A stretch of DNA of 64,000 bases from Homarus americanus (Eukaryota > Arthropoda > Malacostraca > Decapoda > Nephropidae). The translations under genes were made by a program, and so were the position numbers. The notes beneath the pieces were generated by a model that searched no databases, was not told where the DNA came from, and saw only the letters and a program-made list of their open reading frames with translations. Positions within the stretch are counted from its first letter, which is position 1; the number at the start of each line of letters is the position of its first letter. The stretch is taken from the NCBI RefSeq assembly GCF_018991925.1, contig NW_024711888.1:77001-141000 (forward strand), in the 5' to 3' direction. Positions 49,690 through 60,289 of this stretch are shown here, piece by piece.

Positions 49690-51990
49690 CACCACTCTAT
49701 TATCTCTCCTATTCTCCCCTCTCCTTTGTTTCCTCGCCATCAACAATTTCTTCTCTCTCCCCCTCTCCTGCTCAACCTCCTTCATCTCCTTCTCACACCT
49801 CTCTACCCTCCCCGCCTCTCCTCTCTACCTCTCTCCTCTCTACCCTCCCGCCTCTCCTCTCTACCCTCCCCACGCCTCTCCTCTCTACCCTCCCACCCAA
49901 CGCCTCTCTCTCTACTCTCCCCAAGCCTCTCCTCTCTACCCTCCCCACGCCTCTCTTCTCTCTCCCCACGCCTCTCCTCTCTACCCTCTCCTCGCCTCTC
50001 CTCTACGCCTACCCACCTCCCCTCTCTCTCTTCTCTCCCCGCCTCTCCTCTCTACCCTCTCCTCGCCTCTCCTCTCTACTCTCCCCACGCCTCTCCTCTC
50101 TACCCTCCCCACGCCTCTCTTCTCTTCTCTCCCCCCCTCCTCTCTACCCTCTCCTCGCCTCTCTTCTCTTCTCTCCCCACGCCTCTCCTCCTACCCTCCC
50201 CTCTCACCTCCCTGGCCCCTCTCTCCACCTCCCCTACATCTCACCTCCCTGGCCCCATCTCTCGCCTCCCCTGGCCCCTCTCTCTCTGGCCTCTCTCCCT
50301 GGCCTCTCTCTCACCTCCTGGCCCCCGTCTCTCGCCTCCTGGTCCCCCGTCTCTCGCCTCCCTGGCCACCCTCTCGCCTCTCTCACCTCCTGGCCCCCTC
50401 TCTCTCACCTCCCTGGCCCCTCTCTCCTCCTCCCCTCTCTCTCTCACCTCCTCCTGGCCTCTCTCTCACTCCTGGCCCCTCTCTCACCTTGCCTCTCCCT
50501 CCTCCCCGTCTCTCGCCTCCTCTAGCCCCTCTCTCTCCCACTCTCTCCTGGCCCCTCTCCTCCCTGGCTCCTCTCTCCCCCTCCCTGCCCTCTCTCTCGC
50601 CTCCTGGCCCCGTCTCTCGCCCTCCTGGCCCCTCTCTCTCACCTCCCTGGCCCCTCTCTCCCCCCTCCCTGGCCTCTCTCTCACCTCCCTGGCCCCCTGT
50701 CTCTCCCTCTCTCTCTCTCCAACCTGGCATCTCTCACCTCCTGGCCCCCATCTCTCACCTCCCCTAGCCCCCTCCTCTCTCGCCTCTCCCTCTCTCCTCC
50801 CCCCCTCTCTCACCTCCCTGACCCTCTCTCCCTCCCTCTCTCTCCGCCTCTCTCTCCTCCCTGCCCCTCTCTCTCACCTCCTAGGCCCCCTCTCTGCCTC
50901 CAGCCCCCGTCCTCGCCTCCCTGCCCCTCTCTCTCACCTCCCTGCCCCCTCTCTCTCCTCCCCTCACCTCCCCCCCTCCTCCCCCCTGGCTCTCTCACCT
51001 CCCTAGCCCCCCGTCTCTCACCTCCCCTGGCCCCGTCTCTCACCTCCCTGGCCCCTCTCTCTCTCTCCTCCCCCTGGCCCCTCTCTCTCACCTCTCTTGC
51101 CCCTCTGTCTCACCTCCCCTGGCCCCCCTCTCCCTCTGGCCTCTCCTCTCACCTGGCCCCTCTCTCTCACCTCCCTGGCCCCTCTCTCTCCCACCTCCTG
51201 GCCCCTCTCTCTCCCTCCTGGCCCCCGTCTCTCACCTCCCTGGCCCCTCTCTCTCACCTCCCTGGACCCGTCCTCTCCCTCCCTGGGCTCTCACCTCTGC
51301 CCCGGCCTGTCTCTCACCTCCCTGGCTCTCTCACCTCCCTGGCCCCTCTCTCACCTCCCCTGGCCCCTCTCTCACCTCCCTGGCCCCCGACTCTCACCTC
51401 CCTGGCCCCTCTCTCTCACCTCCCCTGGACCCGTCTCTCTCACCTCCCTGGCCCCCGTCTCTCACCTCCCTGGCCCCTCTCTCTCACCTCCTGGCCTGGC
51501 CCCTCTCTCCCCTCTCCCCTCTCTCTCTCCCCCTCCACCTCTCTCTCACCTCCTGGCCCCTCTCTCTCACCTCCCTGGCCCCCTGTCTCTCACCTCCCCT
51601 GGCCCCTGTCTCACCTCCCTGGCCCCTCTCTCTCACCTCCCTGGCCCCGTCCCCTGGCTCTCTCACCTCCCTGGCCCCGTCTCTCCCTCCTGGCCCCTCT
51701 CTCTCCTTCCTCTCTCTCACCTCCTGGCCCCTCTCTCTCTCTCTCACCTCCCTGGCCCCTCTCCCTCCCTCCCTGGCATCTCTCACCTCCTGGCCCCTCT
51801 CTCTCCCTCCCTCACCTCCCCTGGCCCCTCTCCTCACCTCCTGGCCCCGTCTCTCACCTCCCTGGCCCCCCGTCTCACCTCCCTGGCCCCATCTCTCACC
51901 TCCCCTGGACCCCATCTCTCACCTCCCTGGACCCCCATCTCTCACCTCCCTGGGCCCCCATCTCTCACCTCCCTGGCCCCCATCTCTCAC
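49690..51990 (-). repeat. Donor-derived minisatellite in DDR intron 7
   Basis: This 2.3-kb array has a roughly 20-23-bp unit. On the minus strand each unit contains CCAGGGAG followed by GTGAGAGA and a G-rich run. It begins flush at the exon G donor, and the exon's own last bases (GGCCAGGAAG) are a variant of the unit. Units next to the exon read GTGAGAGATGGGG like the real donor. Further away they become GTGAGAGAGAGGGG and finally simple GA-rich sequence around 49.7-50.2 kb. Open frames on both strands here are by-products of the repeat. Confidence 0.9.
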
Positions 51991-52140
51991 CTTCCTGGCC
52001 TCGTTGTGATAGATGTAGGAGACGTTCTCGATGACGAGGTCGTCGGTGAGGTCCTCGTAGGGTTGTTCTCGCGCCATGGTCAGGATCTCCCACAGCGTCA
52101 CCGCGAACGACCACACGTCACTCTTCGTCGTGAACTTCCC
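51991..52140 (-). CDS. Ddr: DDR kinase exon G: C-lobe
   Basis: The exon is 150 bp, 50 codons, phase 0 on both sides. It starts after TTTCAG at 52141 and ends GGCCAGGAAG|GTGAGA at 51990. It encodes [20 protein letters not shown], then [20 protein letters not shown] and [15 protein letters not shown] directly follows WESILL of the preceding exon, as in DDRs, and SDVWSF is the conserved helix F. The donor site is the first of about a hundred similar GTGAGAG sequences in the adjoining intron array. Confidence 0.97.
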
Positions 52141-52159
52141 CTGAAACACGACCATGACT

Positions 52160-52256
52160 GCCGTTAGGTTAGGGTAGGTTAGGGTAGGTTATGGTAGGTT
52201 AGGGTAGGTTATGGTAGGGTATGTTAGGGTAGGGTAGGTTAGGTTAGGTTAGTGTC
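52160..52256. repeat. TTAGG-like tract in DDR intron 6
   Basis: Alternating TAGGTTAGGG and TAGGTTATGG units end in GGTTAGGTTAGGTTAG. This matches the arthropod telomere repeat TTAGG in its last three units and a TAGGG variant elsewhere. It sits 20 bp upstream of exon G. Confidence 0.75.
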
Positions 52257-52329
52257 GTCTTTAACGTGATCACTACCTGTCTGTCACAACCACCTCACCT
52301 GTCATTAATGTTGAACCGAAACTGTCACA

Positions 52330-52400
52330 GTATGAAGGAAGGAGGAAGGAGGGGAAGGAAGGAGGAAGGAAGAAAGGAGAAGGGAGGGTGGAAGAGGCCC
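52330..52400. repeat. GGAA-rich low-complexity tract
   Basis: A purine-rich imperfect repeat of GGAAGGAGGAA in DDR intron 6. Confidence 0.8.
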
Positions 52401-52689
52401 AGGACACGATAATAAATGAGGTTTTGCTTAACCCGGAGATGGCGTGCTGGACCAGGCTGTGAGAGGGGGAGAGATAAGAGAAAATGAGGGAGAGAGGGAT
52501 GGGGGGGGGGGGCAGTGGGAGGTTAAGAGGGGGAGGGTAGAGAGGGAGTGAGAGGGGCGAGCAGAGATGGGTAGGAAGGCACGTTAACAGAAATCCTTCA
52601 CTCCTCCAACTGGGTTTAGTTAGCCAAGTACTGCTGGGTGAACGAGGAGGGTGGCCCCGAGAACGAACCAGCCAAGCTTTGGACAAGAG

Positions 52690-52830
52690 ACATCACCACC
52701 ACTACCATCACCACGACCATCATCACCACCAACATTAACATCGCCACCACTATCAATACCACCTTCACCATCAGTACCAACGCCACCACCACCACCACCA
52801 CCACCACCACCAACACTATTATCACCACTA
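52690..52830. repeat. (ACC)n / (ATC)n trinucleotide tract
   Basis: CACCACCAC- and ATCACCACC-type trinucleotides in DDR intron 6, with a pure CCA run near 52785-52812. Confidence 0.85.
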
Positions 52831-52859
52831 CTACACACAGCTCCCAGTAGTGTCACACC

Positions 52860-53632
52860 TCTACCTCTTTTGACATATTAGTGAGGGGTAACTATAGCGG
52901 GCGGACGGCGGAGACTCTACCGCCAAAATTGCCGCCGAGGGAGTTGTGTAGAGGCGACTTGGAGGTCCTTACACGTCACATACACAACCTGCTCCCTAGA
53001 AATGTTCACGACTATTTCACAAGACTGTCACCTGAAGGGGACGCGTGGTGTATGTCTCCCGTATACGCTGCCTACCTCACGTCTCTTATTATTTTTATAT
53101 CCATCCATTCACCTGTGTTCCTGATTTATAATTACGAAGCTGGAGGAGCTAATACGATGACAAAAACATACTTTATTCTTTGCCCAGCGACAAACAGTAA
53201 TAATGTCTGCACAGTCTTCACCGAAAACAACTTTTATTTACCAGTGAGTGAATGCTCATAGTTGGAATGTTTTCTCACGCCAGAAACTATACAGTAAATG
53301 CAAGTTACTTTATTCTCACTGGCATTGTGTTTTCGCCGTCCGCAATTTTAGCTGATAGGTGGTGGTGTCAGGGAGGTGCAGACTGGCCACAACCTGAGTG
53401 TCTCCCCAACCAAAGCAGAAAACAAATTTGTAAACAGTAAATACCACATTACATTTTCAGGTAATTATTCAAAAGTTGTATCGCAGGCAAATTGTTTATA
53501 CCCACAAACTTTGGCCTGTAACAAAACTGATGCAAAATGATACTACTTGAGTGTGTTGAGTGTGTGGCACTGGGATTATTGTCTCTCGGGCTGTAAAGGT
53601 GTCTTGTTCTCCATCAGTACCTCACTTCGGTC

Positions 53633-53634
<2 letters not shown>
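52860..53634. other. Intronic sequence without recognised gene
   Basis: Non-repetitive sequence inside DDR intron 6. The plus strand holds a 126-codon frame (52881-53261) with a hydrophobic middle (YAAYLTSLIIFISIHSPVFL). No family is recognised and no splice or promoter context supports it. Confidence 0.5.

Positions 53635-53726
<92 letters not shown>
53635..53726. repeat. (CA)n microsatellite, (UG)n in the DDR transcript
   Basis: An uninterrupted CA run of about 90 bp in intron 6. On the transcribed (minus) strand it reads UG repeat, downstream of exon F. Confidence 0.95.
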
Positions 53727-53727
<1 letters not shown>

Positions 53728-54590
53728 TACGAAATGTTTTCATGTTTTTTATTCCGGACATCAAACATCTTTACTCTCGCTGTCTCTCAGATTGTACTTC
53801 ATGCTGTGTAAATATTAAGTCAAGGTGTGAGGGACGGTGACAAGAGAGCTTCAACACTCAAAAGGTTCAGGCTTGTTCATATTACCACTACTGGATTGTA
53901 CAAGTTATATATGTAACCTTCTGCCTTAATTAACTGTTTCAATTTCAATTTTCTACGACGACACAGGTAGTGATGAGTTGTGAGAGGTCTTTATGAGCAA
54001 CACACTCACAAAATACAACACAGTTAATGAACAGATATCAGGAGCCTTTTAAAATATCATATGCTGAAGTGTCGACTGAATTTCAAAGTATTTGTTTGAC
54101 GTTTTCGGTCTGATAAATTCCTTGTTTTGTGAATTTTTAATGGTCTTGAAAATATAACTAAATAATAAAATGGTATTCGTTGTCTTCGGGCTAGTGTTGT
54201 AATTCTCTGCACACTATTTAGTTGCTACGAGTTAAAGATCATTATCACACACCTGTAGACGTTTCACCACAACTGTACCTGACGTAGATAGACTTCACCT
54301 CCTTCATCTGGTCGTAGATAGTGTCAAGATCTAGTTGTTGTTAAATACTTTTTTATATCGCTTAACTAAGAACCTGTCAGTGGCTGCATTCACTCACTTG
54401 AATCAGTCATCGAAAAATCACAGGTGCTGAGTAATTAGCGTTGCAAAACTAATTACAATTTTCCTCAAGTAATTATGAAAGGTAATGCCAATGCCAACAT
54501 TTCAACTCTTTGGATACAGATCCTCAGGAAGAAACATCCCTCAGGCGCGATATATTGTCATCAGTCAGGTGAGGAAGGGAGACACTGAAC
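53727..54590. other. Intronic AT-rich sequence, nothing recognised
   Basis: Unique-looking AT-rich DNA in DDR intron 6. No exon, RNA gene or mobile-element motif was found. Confidence 0.5.
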
Positions 54591-54619
54591 ACCAAGAAGA
54601 CTCGAGCGGCCTTCATCAC

Positions 54620-54935
54620 GGACTCGTCAGACTGTACCGAAACTTGAGGCATAAGACGTCACCCAGACCCACAGACTGACAGCCTCCTCAGGTAAAGGAC
54701 TCGCCAGAAACCTCCTTAGAATGATGGACTCAACTATCAAGATGAACATCCTAGAATGGTGGACTCTTAACAACATCCACGGACTCTACGAAATGATGAA
54801 GTATCAGCGATATGGACTCGGAATAAAAATGGACTCTCAAAACATTGGATTACCAGACCCACCCCTCTTAGTCCTCAGAAAATGTATTGAAATCACAACA
54901 GAGGACTCTCACTCACTCACCAACAGTATGGACTC
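54620..54935 (-). repeat. Diverged tandem copies of the exon F end
   Basis: The hexamer GGACTC (GAGTCC on the transcript) occurs at 54620, 54697, 54726, 54761, 54781, 54814, 54831, 54903 and 54930. The last is inside exon F, coding the WES of WESILL. Several copies keep the longer GAGTCCAT. The spacing of roughly 17-77 bp suggests an old, eroded tandem duplication of the exon-intron border. Confidence 0.6.
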
Positions 54936-55062
54936 CCAGGCCATCCAGCGGATAGGAAGCAGCGCCTTGCCCTCAATCCTGTAGTAGTCGCCGGAGTAGA
55001 GGTTACGACTCATGCCGAAGTCTGAGATCTTTATGATGTGGCCCGCCCCCACCAGGCAGTTC
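54921..55062 (-). CDS. Ddr: DDR kinase exon F: DFG motif and activation loop
   Basis: The exon is 142 bp, starting after TCTCACAG at 55063 with the last base of arginine and ending ATACTGTTG|GTGAGT at 54920, phase 0. It encodes [40 protein letters not shown] and AWESILL. DFG binds magnesium, and [10 protein letters not shown] keeps the three activation-loop tyrosines characteristic of DDRs. The length is not a multiple of three, so skipping this exon would shift the frame and destroy the kinase. In the transcript it is flanked by (UG)n tracts in both introns. Confidence 0.97.
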
Positions 55063-55104
55063 CTGTGAGACGGAGACAGGGAGCACGTGTGGGTGAGATA
55101 AGTG

Positions 55105-55175
55105 ACACAAGTGGATGAATAACACTGCTGGATGATCAGGTAACACCAAGTGGATGAATAACACTGCTGGATGTT
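55105..55175. repeat. Two-copy direct repeat near exon F acceptor
   Basis: GTGGATGAATAACACTGCTG occurs twice, 40 bp apart, in intron 5 just upstream of exon F. Confidence 0.85.
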
Positions 55176-55241
55176 CCACCTCCGGGCAGATCCTGATAGA
55201 AGAAGTAAATACAATGACATCAAGTGAGTCAAGTTAGGCAG

Positions 55242-55933
<692 letters not shown>

Positions 55934-56565
55934 GACACAGACTGGCCGGCCAGCTTAAAAACCTCCTCCCGTTTTATGCAAATGTCAGCTGGGGAGAATT
56001 TATAACTCTGAAGGCTGTTAAAAAGTTTTTCTACCAGGCATATTAAAGGAGGTCACACGTGAACACCCTGGTGGATCACACGACGACACGACGACTTAAT
56101 CCACTCAGCAGATAATTCTTTTATTCAACGGACCTCTGGAGTCACGAGTTGGTAACAAATAAGACAAACTTTTTAATAGATAGAAACGTGTAAAAGGAAT
56201 TGTGTCTAACCAGAAACTTTTAGAAAATTAAACACATGGATAGAAAAAAAAGTATTTGATGTCACTATTATTTTATTCAATGGACATGTGAAGAAATTTT
56301 ACAGACCGAGAAACATAGAAACTTTCAAAACCTTTTTATTATTGGGTATTAAATAATTAAACTTTTCTTACAGTAGCAACTAGAAGCTCTCGTGATTAAA
56401 ACTTGCTTCACTACTACTACTGTCTTTATCATCCAATTTTTATGACCGTTGTTGTTATTTCTAAACTAAACTTCTGTTAACTGTTACTTTAAATATTGGA
56501 CGAAATAATATTATCAATACTGTAGGTCAATAACAACAACGTGTTGATGTCAAAATGAAATACGA
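55934..56565. other. Intron 5 sequence, nothing recognised
   Basis: AT-rich intronic DNA between the CA array and the donor-derived repeat of exon E. No further feature seen. Confidence 0.5.
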
Positions 56566-56569
56566 TTTG

Positions 56570-56712
56570 TGTCTACTGGTATTGGTGCCTTGTTCTCGCC
56601 TGGTAGTAGTGCCATGGTATTGACTCGGTATTCACCCGGTAGTGGCCCCCCTGGCACTCACCTGTTAGTCCCTGGTATTCATCCGGTAGCCCCCTGGTAC
56701 TCACCTGGTAGC
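56570..56712 (-). repeat. Donor-derived repeat downstream of exon E
   Basis: On the minus strand the border CTACCAG|GTGAGTACCAGG is followed by imperfect copies about 21-24 bp apart: CTACCGGATGAATACCAGG, CTAACAGGTGAGTGCCAGG, CTACCGGGTGAATACC and more eroded ones to 56570. One copy (AACAG|GTGAGT) keeps a perfect donor consensus. Confidence 0.85.
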
Positions 56713-56797
56713 AAGGTCCCGGTGAACAAAATTGAGCGACTCCAGGTACTTCATACCAGATGCGATCTGTGTGGCCATGTATATGAGGCATCCATAG
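56705..56797 (-). CDS. Ddr: DDR kinase exon E: catalytic loop, first half
   Basis: The exon is 93 bp, starting after CTCACAG at 56798 with the third base of a serine codon and ending GCTACCAG|GTGAGT at 56704. It encodes [20 protein letters not shown], then [10 protein letters not shown], followed by AG of the arginine. [12 protein letters not shown] and [11 protein letters not shown] are near-identical to human DDRs. HRD contains the catalytic aspartate. The donor border is tandemly repeated in imperfect form for about 130 bp into the intron. Confidence 0.97.
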
Positions 56798-57219
56798 CTG
56801 TGAGGGAGACCAAATGGTGTTAGTAGACTGTGATGGCCTTAACTTAGTGTTAGGTGCGGTGCCTAAACCTTTAGTGTAATGGTCGTAAAGTAGGGAGAGA
56901 GTTATCGTGGGTCAAATGTTTAGGTTTGTAGAAGGTAATACTGTACTGTACAGTTTGAAGCAGTAATTACTACGCCCCCCCTCAGTGAAGGCCAATATTG
57001 ACACAACACCGCGCAGCCCATACGTGGTTAAAACGTCAACGCGTTTGGGCTGGGGAGGGAGGGGAATTGTCGATCGCCAGGCCACCACTGGCTTGGCTCC
57101 GACTACTGTGGGGGAGCAATTACTGTGTCTGACAACCTATAATATTAACTTTAATGGTGTTAGAAATAATGCAATATTAACCGGTAATATGTTTAGCGTT
57201 GTGTCATTCAATACTACTG

Positions 57220-57254
57220 TACCTAAGCGTTTCAGAACAGTTACCTGAGCGTTT
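57220..57254 (-). repeat. Duplicated donor border of exon D
   Basis: The authentic border AAACGCTCAG|GTA (57254-57242) is repeated as AAACGCTTAGGTA at 57232-57220, offset 22 bp. A third partial ACAACGCTAAAC follows near 57200. Confidence 0.8.
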
Positions 57255-57442
57255 TAGCGTGTGTGTTCCTGGGGGAAGCAGTCTCGGCGATGTGAGCCTG
57301 AAGGTACTGGTTGAGGTCGCCGTGTTCCATGTACTCCACCAACATACAGAGTGGCTCCTCCCTCGAGCACACCCCCACCACCTGCACGATGTTGGGGTCC
57401 CTCAGCCTCGCCAAGATCTCCACCTCGCGCTCGAAGTCACAC
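57245..57442 (-). CDS. Ddr: DDR kinase exon D: helix C to hinge
   Basis: The exon is 198 bp, starting after CTACAG at 57443 with the last base of an arginine codon and ending ACGCTCAG|GTAACT at 57244. It contains CDFEREVEILARLRDPNIVQ, where the glutamate of EVEIL should pair with the VAVK lysine. It continues VVGVCSREEPLCMLVEYMEHGDLNQYL. The hinge block CMLVEYMEHGDLNQ is typical of DDRs, but the gatekeeper position, threonine in human DDR1 and DDR2, reads valine here. The last 20 residues are a poorly conserved linker equivalent to the variable insert after the hinge. The donor sequence is duplicated 22 bp downstream (57220-57232). Confidence 0.96.
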
Positions 57443-57763
57443 CTGTAGGGAGGAGACAAAGGTATGTTGGGGACCTGTAGTACTGTACACACCTGCCTGA
57501 TGTTTAGGTCTCCCAAGTAACCTGTAGATGGGGTGAAGCAGGCGTGCGTGGGCCTTAGTGCACCACCTGCAGCGTTTTCATTCCCCTAACTCATCCTTAT
57601 TCACTTCTTTAAATGGATAACTAGCCGAGTCAACACCTTCCACCCGACATAGCAGGGTGGTGAGGTGGTCGTGTGGGGAGAGGAGGAACACTACCACCTC
57701 CAGGTCCTCGTCGGGAAGTGACTATAATTGCTTTATATCGTCCTTAAGACCTCCTACCCTTAC

Positions 57764-57852
57764 CTGACGGCGTGAGATGCCTCCAGCCTCAGTGTCTTCA
57801 CCGCCACCATCTGCTTCTCTCCCTCTTCGTCCTCCACCTCGCCCAGATGAAC
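57764..57852 (-). CDS. Ddr: DDR kinase exon C: catalytic lysine
   Basis: The exon is 89 bp, phase 0 in and two bases of an arginine codon out. It starts after CCACAG at 57853 and ends TCAG|GTAAGG at 57763. It encodes VHLGEVEDEEGEKQ then MVAVKTLRLEASHAV. The first valine completes the glycine loop and the lysine of VAVK is the expected ATP-phosphate-binding residue of the N-lobe. The acidic insert between VHLGEV and VAVK is shorter than in vertebrate DDRs as I recall them. Confidence 0.95.
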
Positions 57853-58206
57853 CTGTGGAGGCAGTGACATCTTAATTATGCACCTGATGAAGACGTGACC
57901 TGACCTGACCTGTGACCTGACCTTATTACGAATCATCTGGATAATGAACTAAATTAGAGCAGTGATATTTCAGTGACGGACCCAACCTTCTTAGGGTGGC
58001 TAATTAGGGTAGTGTAGATAATTAAGGCAGACGACTTTATTTTGAGTAATTAGCACAATGTCATCTTGTTTAAGGCAGTAACATCCCACGGTTAAGACTC
58101 TAATCAGAACCACCACCAGAGGACATTTTATAGACAGGTTAGGTTAGTCTAGATATATTAGGACTGAGGACCACACTGGGTTAGTACTGACTCCTGCAGG
58201 ACTCAC

Positions 58207-58344
58207 CTCACCAAACTGTCCCTCGCCGATTTGCTGCAGGAGTGTGATGGCCAGCCGGGGGATTCCCCTCGCCTTCACCTCCTCCAGGGGAGCCCCACCT
58301 CCTCCTCCCCCCTGTTTACTTCCCACACTGCTGCCGTTGCTCCC
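58207..58344 (-). CDS. Ddr: DDR kinase exon B: glycine-rich loop
   Basis: The exon is 138 bp, 46 codons, phase 0 at both ends. It starts after CAG at 58345 and ends GGT GAG|GTGAGT at 58206. It encodes a Ser/Gly linker with six consecutive glycines, then LEEVKARGIPRLAITLLQQIGEGQFGE. The GEGQFGE is the ATP-binding glycine loop, and its final valine is supplied by the next exon. The IPRLAITLLQQIGEG part corresponds to the FPRxxLxxxEKLGEG start of DDR kinase domains. The acceptor is a CAGCAG tandem, so an isoform with one extra glutamine is possible. The glycine run varies easily by slippage. Confidence 0.95.
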
Positions 58345-58379
58345 CTGCTGGTGGTGAGGGAGAAGATGTTGTAGTTCAA

Positions 58380-58650
58380 TGATGACGGGTTATGGGGAGC
58401 ATATGGGATTATGGGGAGGATTGGGGAAGATAGTGGGTGGTTAAGGGAAGGATGGGGATGACGGTAGGGATTGATTGAGGGAGGATGGTGGGTGGTTAAG
58501 GGAAGGATGGGGATGACGGTAGGGATCTGAGGGTTAAGGGGGATTGAGGGAGGATGGTGGGTGTTAAGGGAAGGATGGGGATGACGGTAGGGATCTGAGG
58601 GGTTAAGGGGGGGGATTGAGGGAGGATGGTGGGAAGATTGAGGGGAGTTG
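58380..58650. repeat. Imperfect ~65-bp tandem repeat in DDR intron 1
   Basis: About three to four copies of a G-rich unit containing GGGAAGGATGGGGATGACGG and GGAGGATGGTGGGTGGTTAA. It starts some 35 bp upstream of the exon B acceptor. Confidence 0.85.
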
Positions 58651-58879
58651 AAGGGTTATGGCGATGCAGATTGGGGTGAATGGTGGGAGATAAGGAAAGT
58701 GAAGGATTCAGGGGTGAGAATAAAGGAGACAAGGGGAGGGGAGAGGAAGATGAAAGTAGGAGAAGACGATCAAAAGATGTCAGGTGGAGAGTGAGATAGA
58801 ATGAAGTGATGAACAAATGTATGAAGAAAAATGAAAGAAAATTAAGAAAAATGATAATTAAAACAAAACAGACAAGTAG

Positions 58880-59234
<355 letters not shown>

Positions 59235-59239
59235 AGAAG

Positions 59240-59242
<3 letters not shown>

Positions 59243-59290
<48 letters not shown>
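59243..59290. repeat. (GA)n microsatellite
   Basis: A pure GA run following the AAT array. Confidence 0.95.
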
Positions 59291-59292
<2 letters not shown>

Positions 59293-59459
59293 ACCAGATG
59301 TGGCTGACAAATAATTACAAAGACGATGAATAGCGGGGAAAACTAAAAGAATTCTGATAAATCTTGAGAAGGGAGGAAACACTAATAATAACGACGTGGA
59401 GAAATTTGATAAAAGTAGGAATATGTAACAAGGGTTATGAAGATTAACTGGTTCAAACT

Positions 59460-59511
59460 CATTATCTTTCCTTTCACCTCTCCTTATTCCTCTTCTTAGT
59501 ACATTCCTCTC

Positions 59512-59553
<42 letters not shown>

Positions 59554-59605
59554 CCCTCTCCTTCCTGTTACTTCCCTATCTTCTTTTCAATTTCTTCTTC
59601 CTAAG

Positions 59606-59644
<39 letters not shown>

Positions 59645-60062
59645 TACCATTTACTCCATTCTCTCTCCTCTTCAATATCCTCTCTCCCCTCTATTCCCAT
59701 CCCATCACTCTCCCTCACCCTTTTTCCTTCCTACTCCCCATTTCACTCTCAATACGACTTTCCTCCACCTCTCTAAATGTTAAAGGTTCGTCCGTCTGTC
59801 TGTCTGTCTCTCAATACTCCCATACAACATACACTGTAAAGGCGAGTGAGTGCGTGAGTGCGTTTGATATAGCACCCAATAACCCTCCTCCTCCCCTCCC
59901 CTCCCTCCCTCCTTTCGTTACTTAAGCTATTTATCAACACCACCTTTCCCTTGACAGCCCCTTCTTCCTTCTAAATCCCCTCACCCTGTCTCCCTCCCTC
60001 ACCCCTCCCCCTCACCCCCCGTTCTCTTCTTCCTCCCTCCTTACCTTACCTAACCTAACCTA
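59460..60062. repeat. Pyrimidine-rich intron 1 segment with CT runs
   Basis: CT-rich sequence with pure runs at about 59514-59555 and 59611-59641. Farther right come CCTCCC-type tracts and a short CCTAACCTAACC (TTAGG complement) near 60049, next to the exon A donor. Confidence 0.8.
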
Positions 60063-60080
60063 TCAGTTAATTTTACTCAC

Positions 60081-60277
60081 CGCGACAATCTCTGTGGCTG
60101 CGTAGAAGCTCTCCTGGGGCTGTTGTGAGGTGGGCGGGATGGGCGTGGGCGTTGGCTTGCCTAAGAAGGTGTTAAGGGTGTGCATGGGCGGCTTAGTGTG
60201 CGGGAGGGGTGGTGGATAGACGCCCGTAGCACCGTCAGCACCCAGGTGTGGGATGGCGTACTCGGTCGACGGACACT
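60081..60277 (-). CDS. Ddr: DDR kinase exon A: juxtamembrane region
   Basis: This 197-bp exon encodes 65 complete residues after a split codon; AG supplies positions 2 and 3. It starts after CTGACAG at 60278 and ends GCG|GTGAGT at 60080, phase 0. The peptide begins CPSTEYAIPHL, runs through a proline-rich stretch (PTPTPIPPTSQQPQ) and ends ESFYAATEIVA. The end matches the HYAxxDIV segment that lies just before the kinase domain in DDRs and carries a regulatory tyrosine. In receptor kinases this region recruits signalling adaptors when phosphorylated. The proline-rich part is not conserved in my recollection of vertebrate DDRs and could be lineage-specific. The next upstream exon is outside the window. 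Confidence 0.9.
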
Positions 60278-60289
60278 CTGTCAGAAAAA

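Noticed and set aside
49726..52167. Plus-strand Leu/Ser/Pro-rich frames of 356-426 codons
   Set aside because: They are antisense to the donor-derived minisatellite and exon G; low complexity, with no start or splice context.
57199..57480. 93-codon plus-strand frame
   Set aside because: Antisense shadow of DDR exon D.
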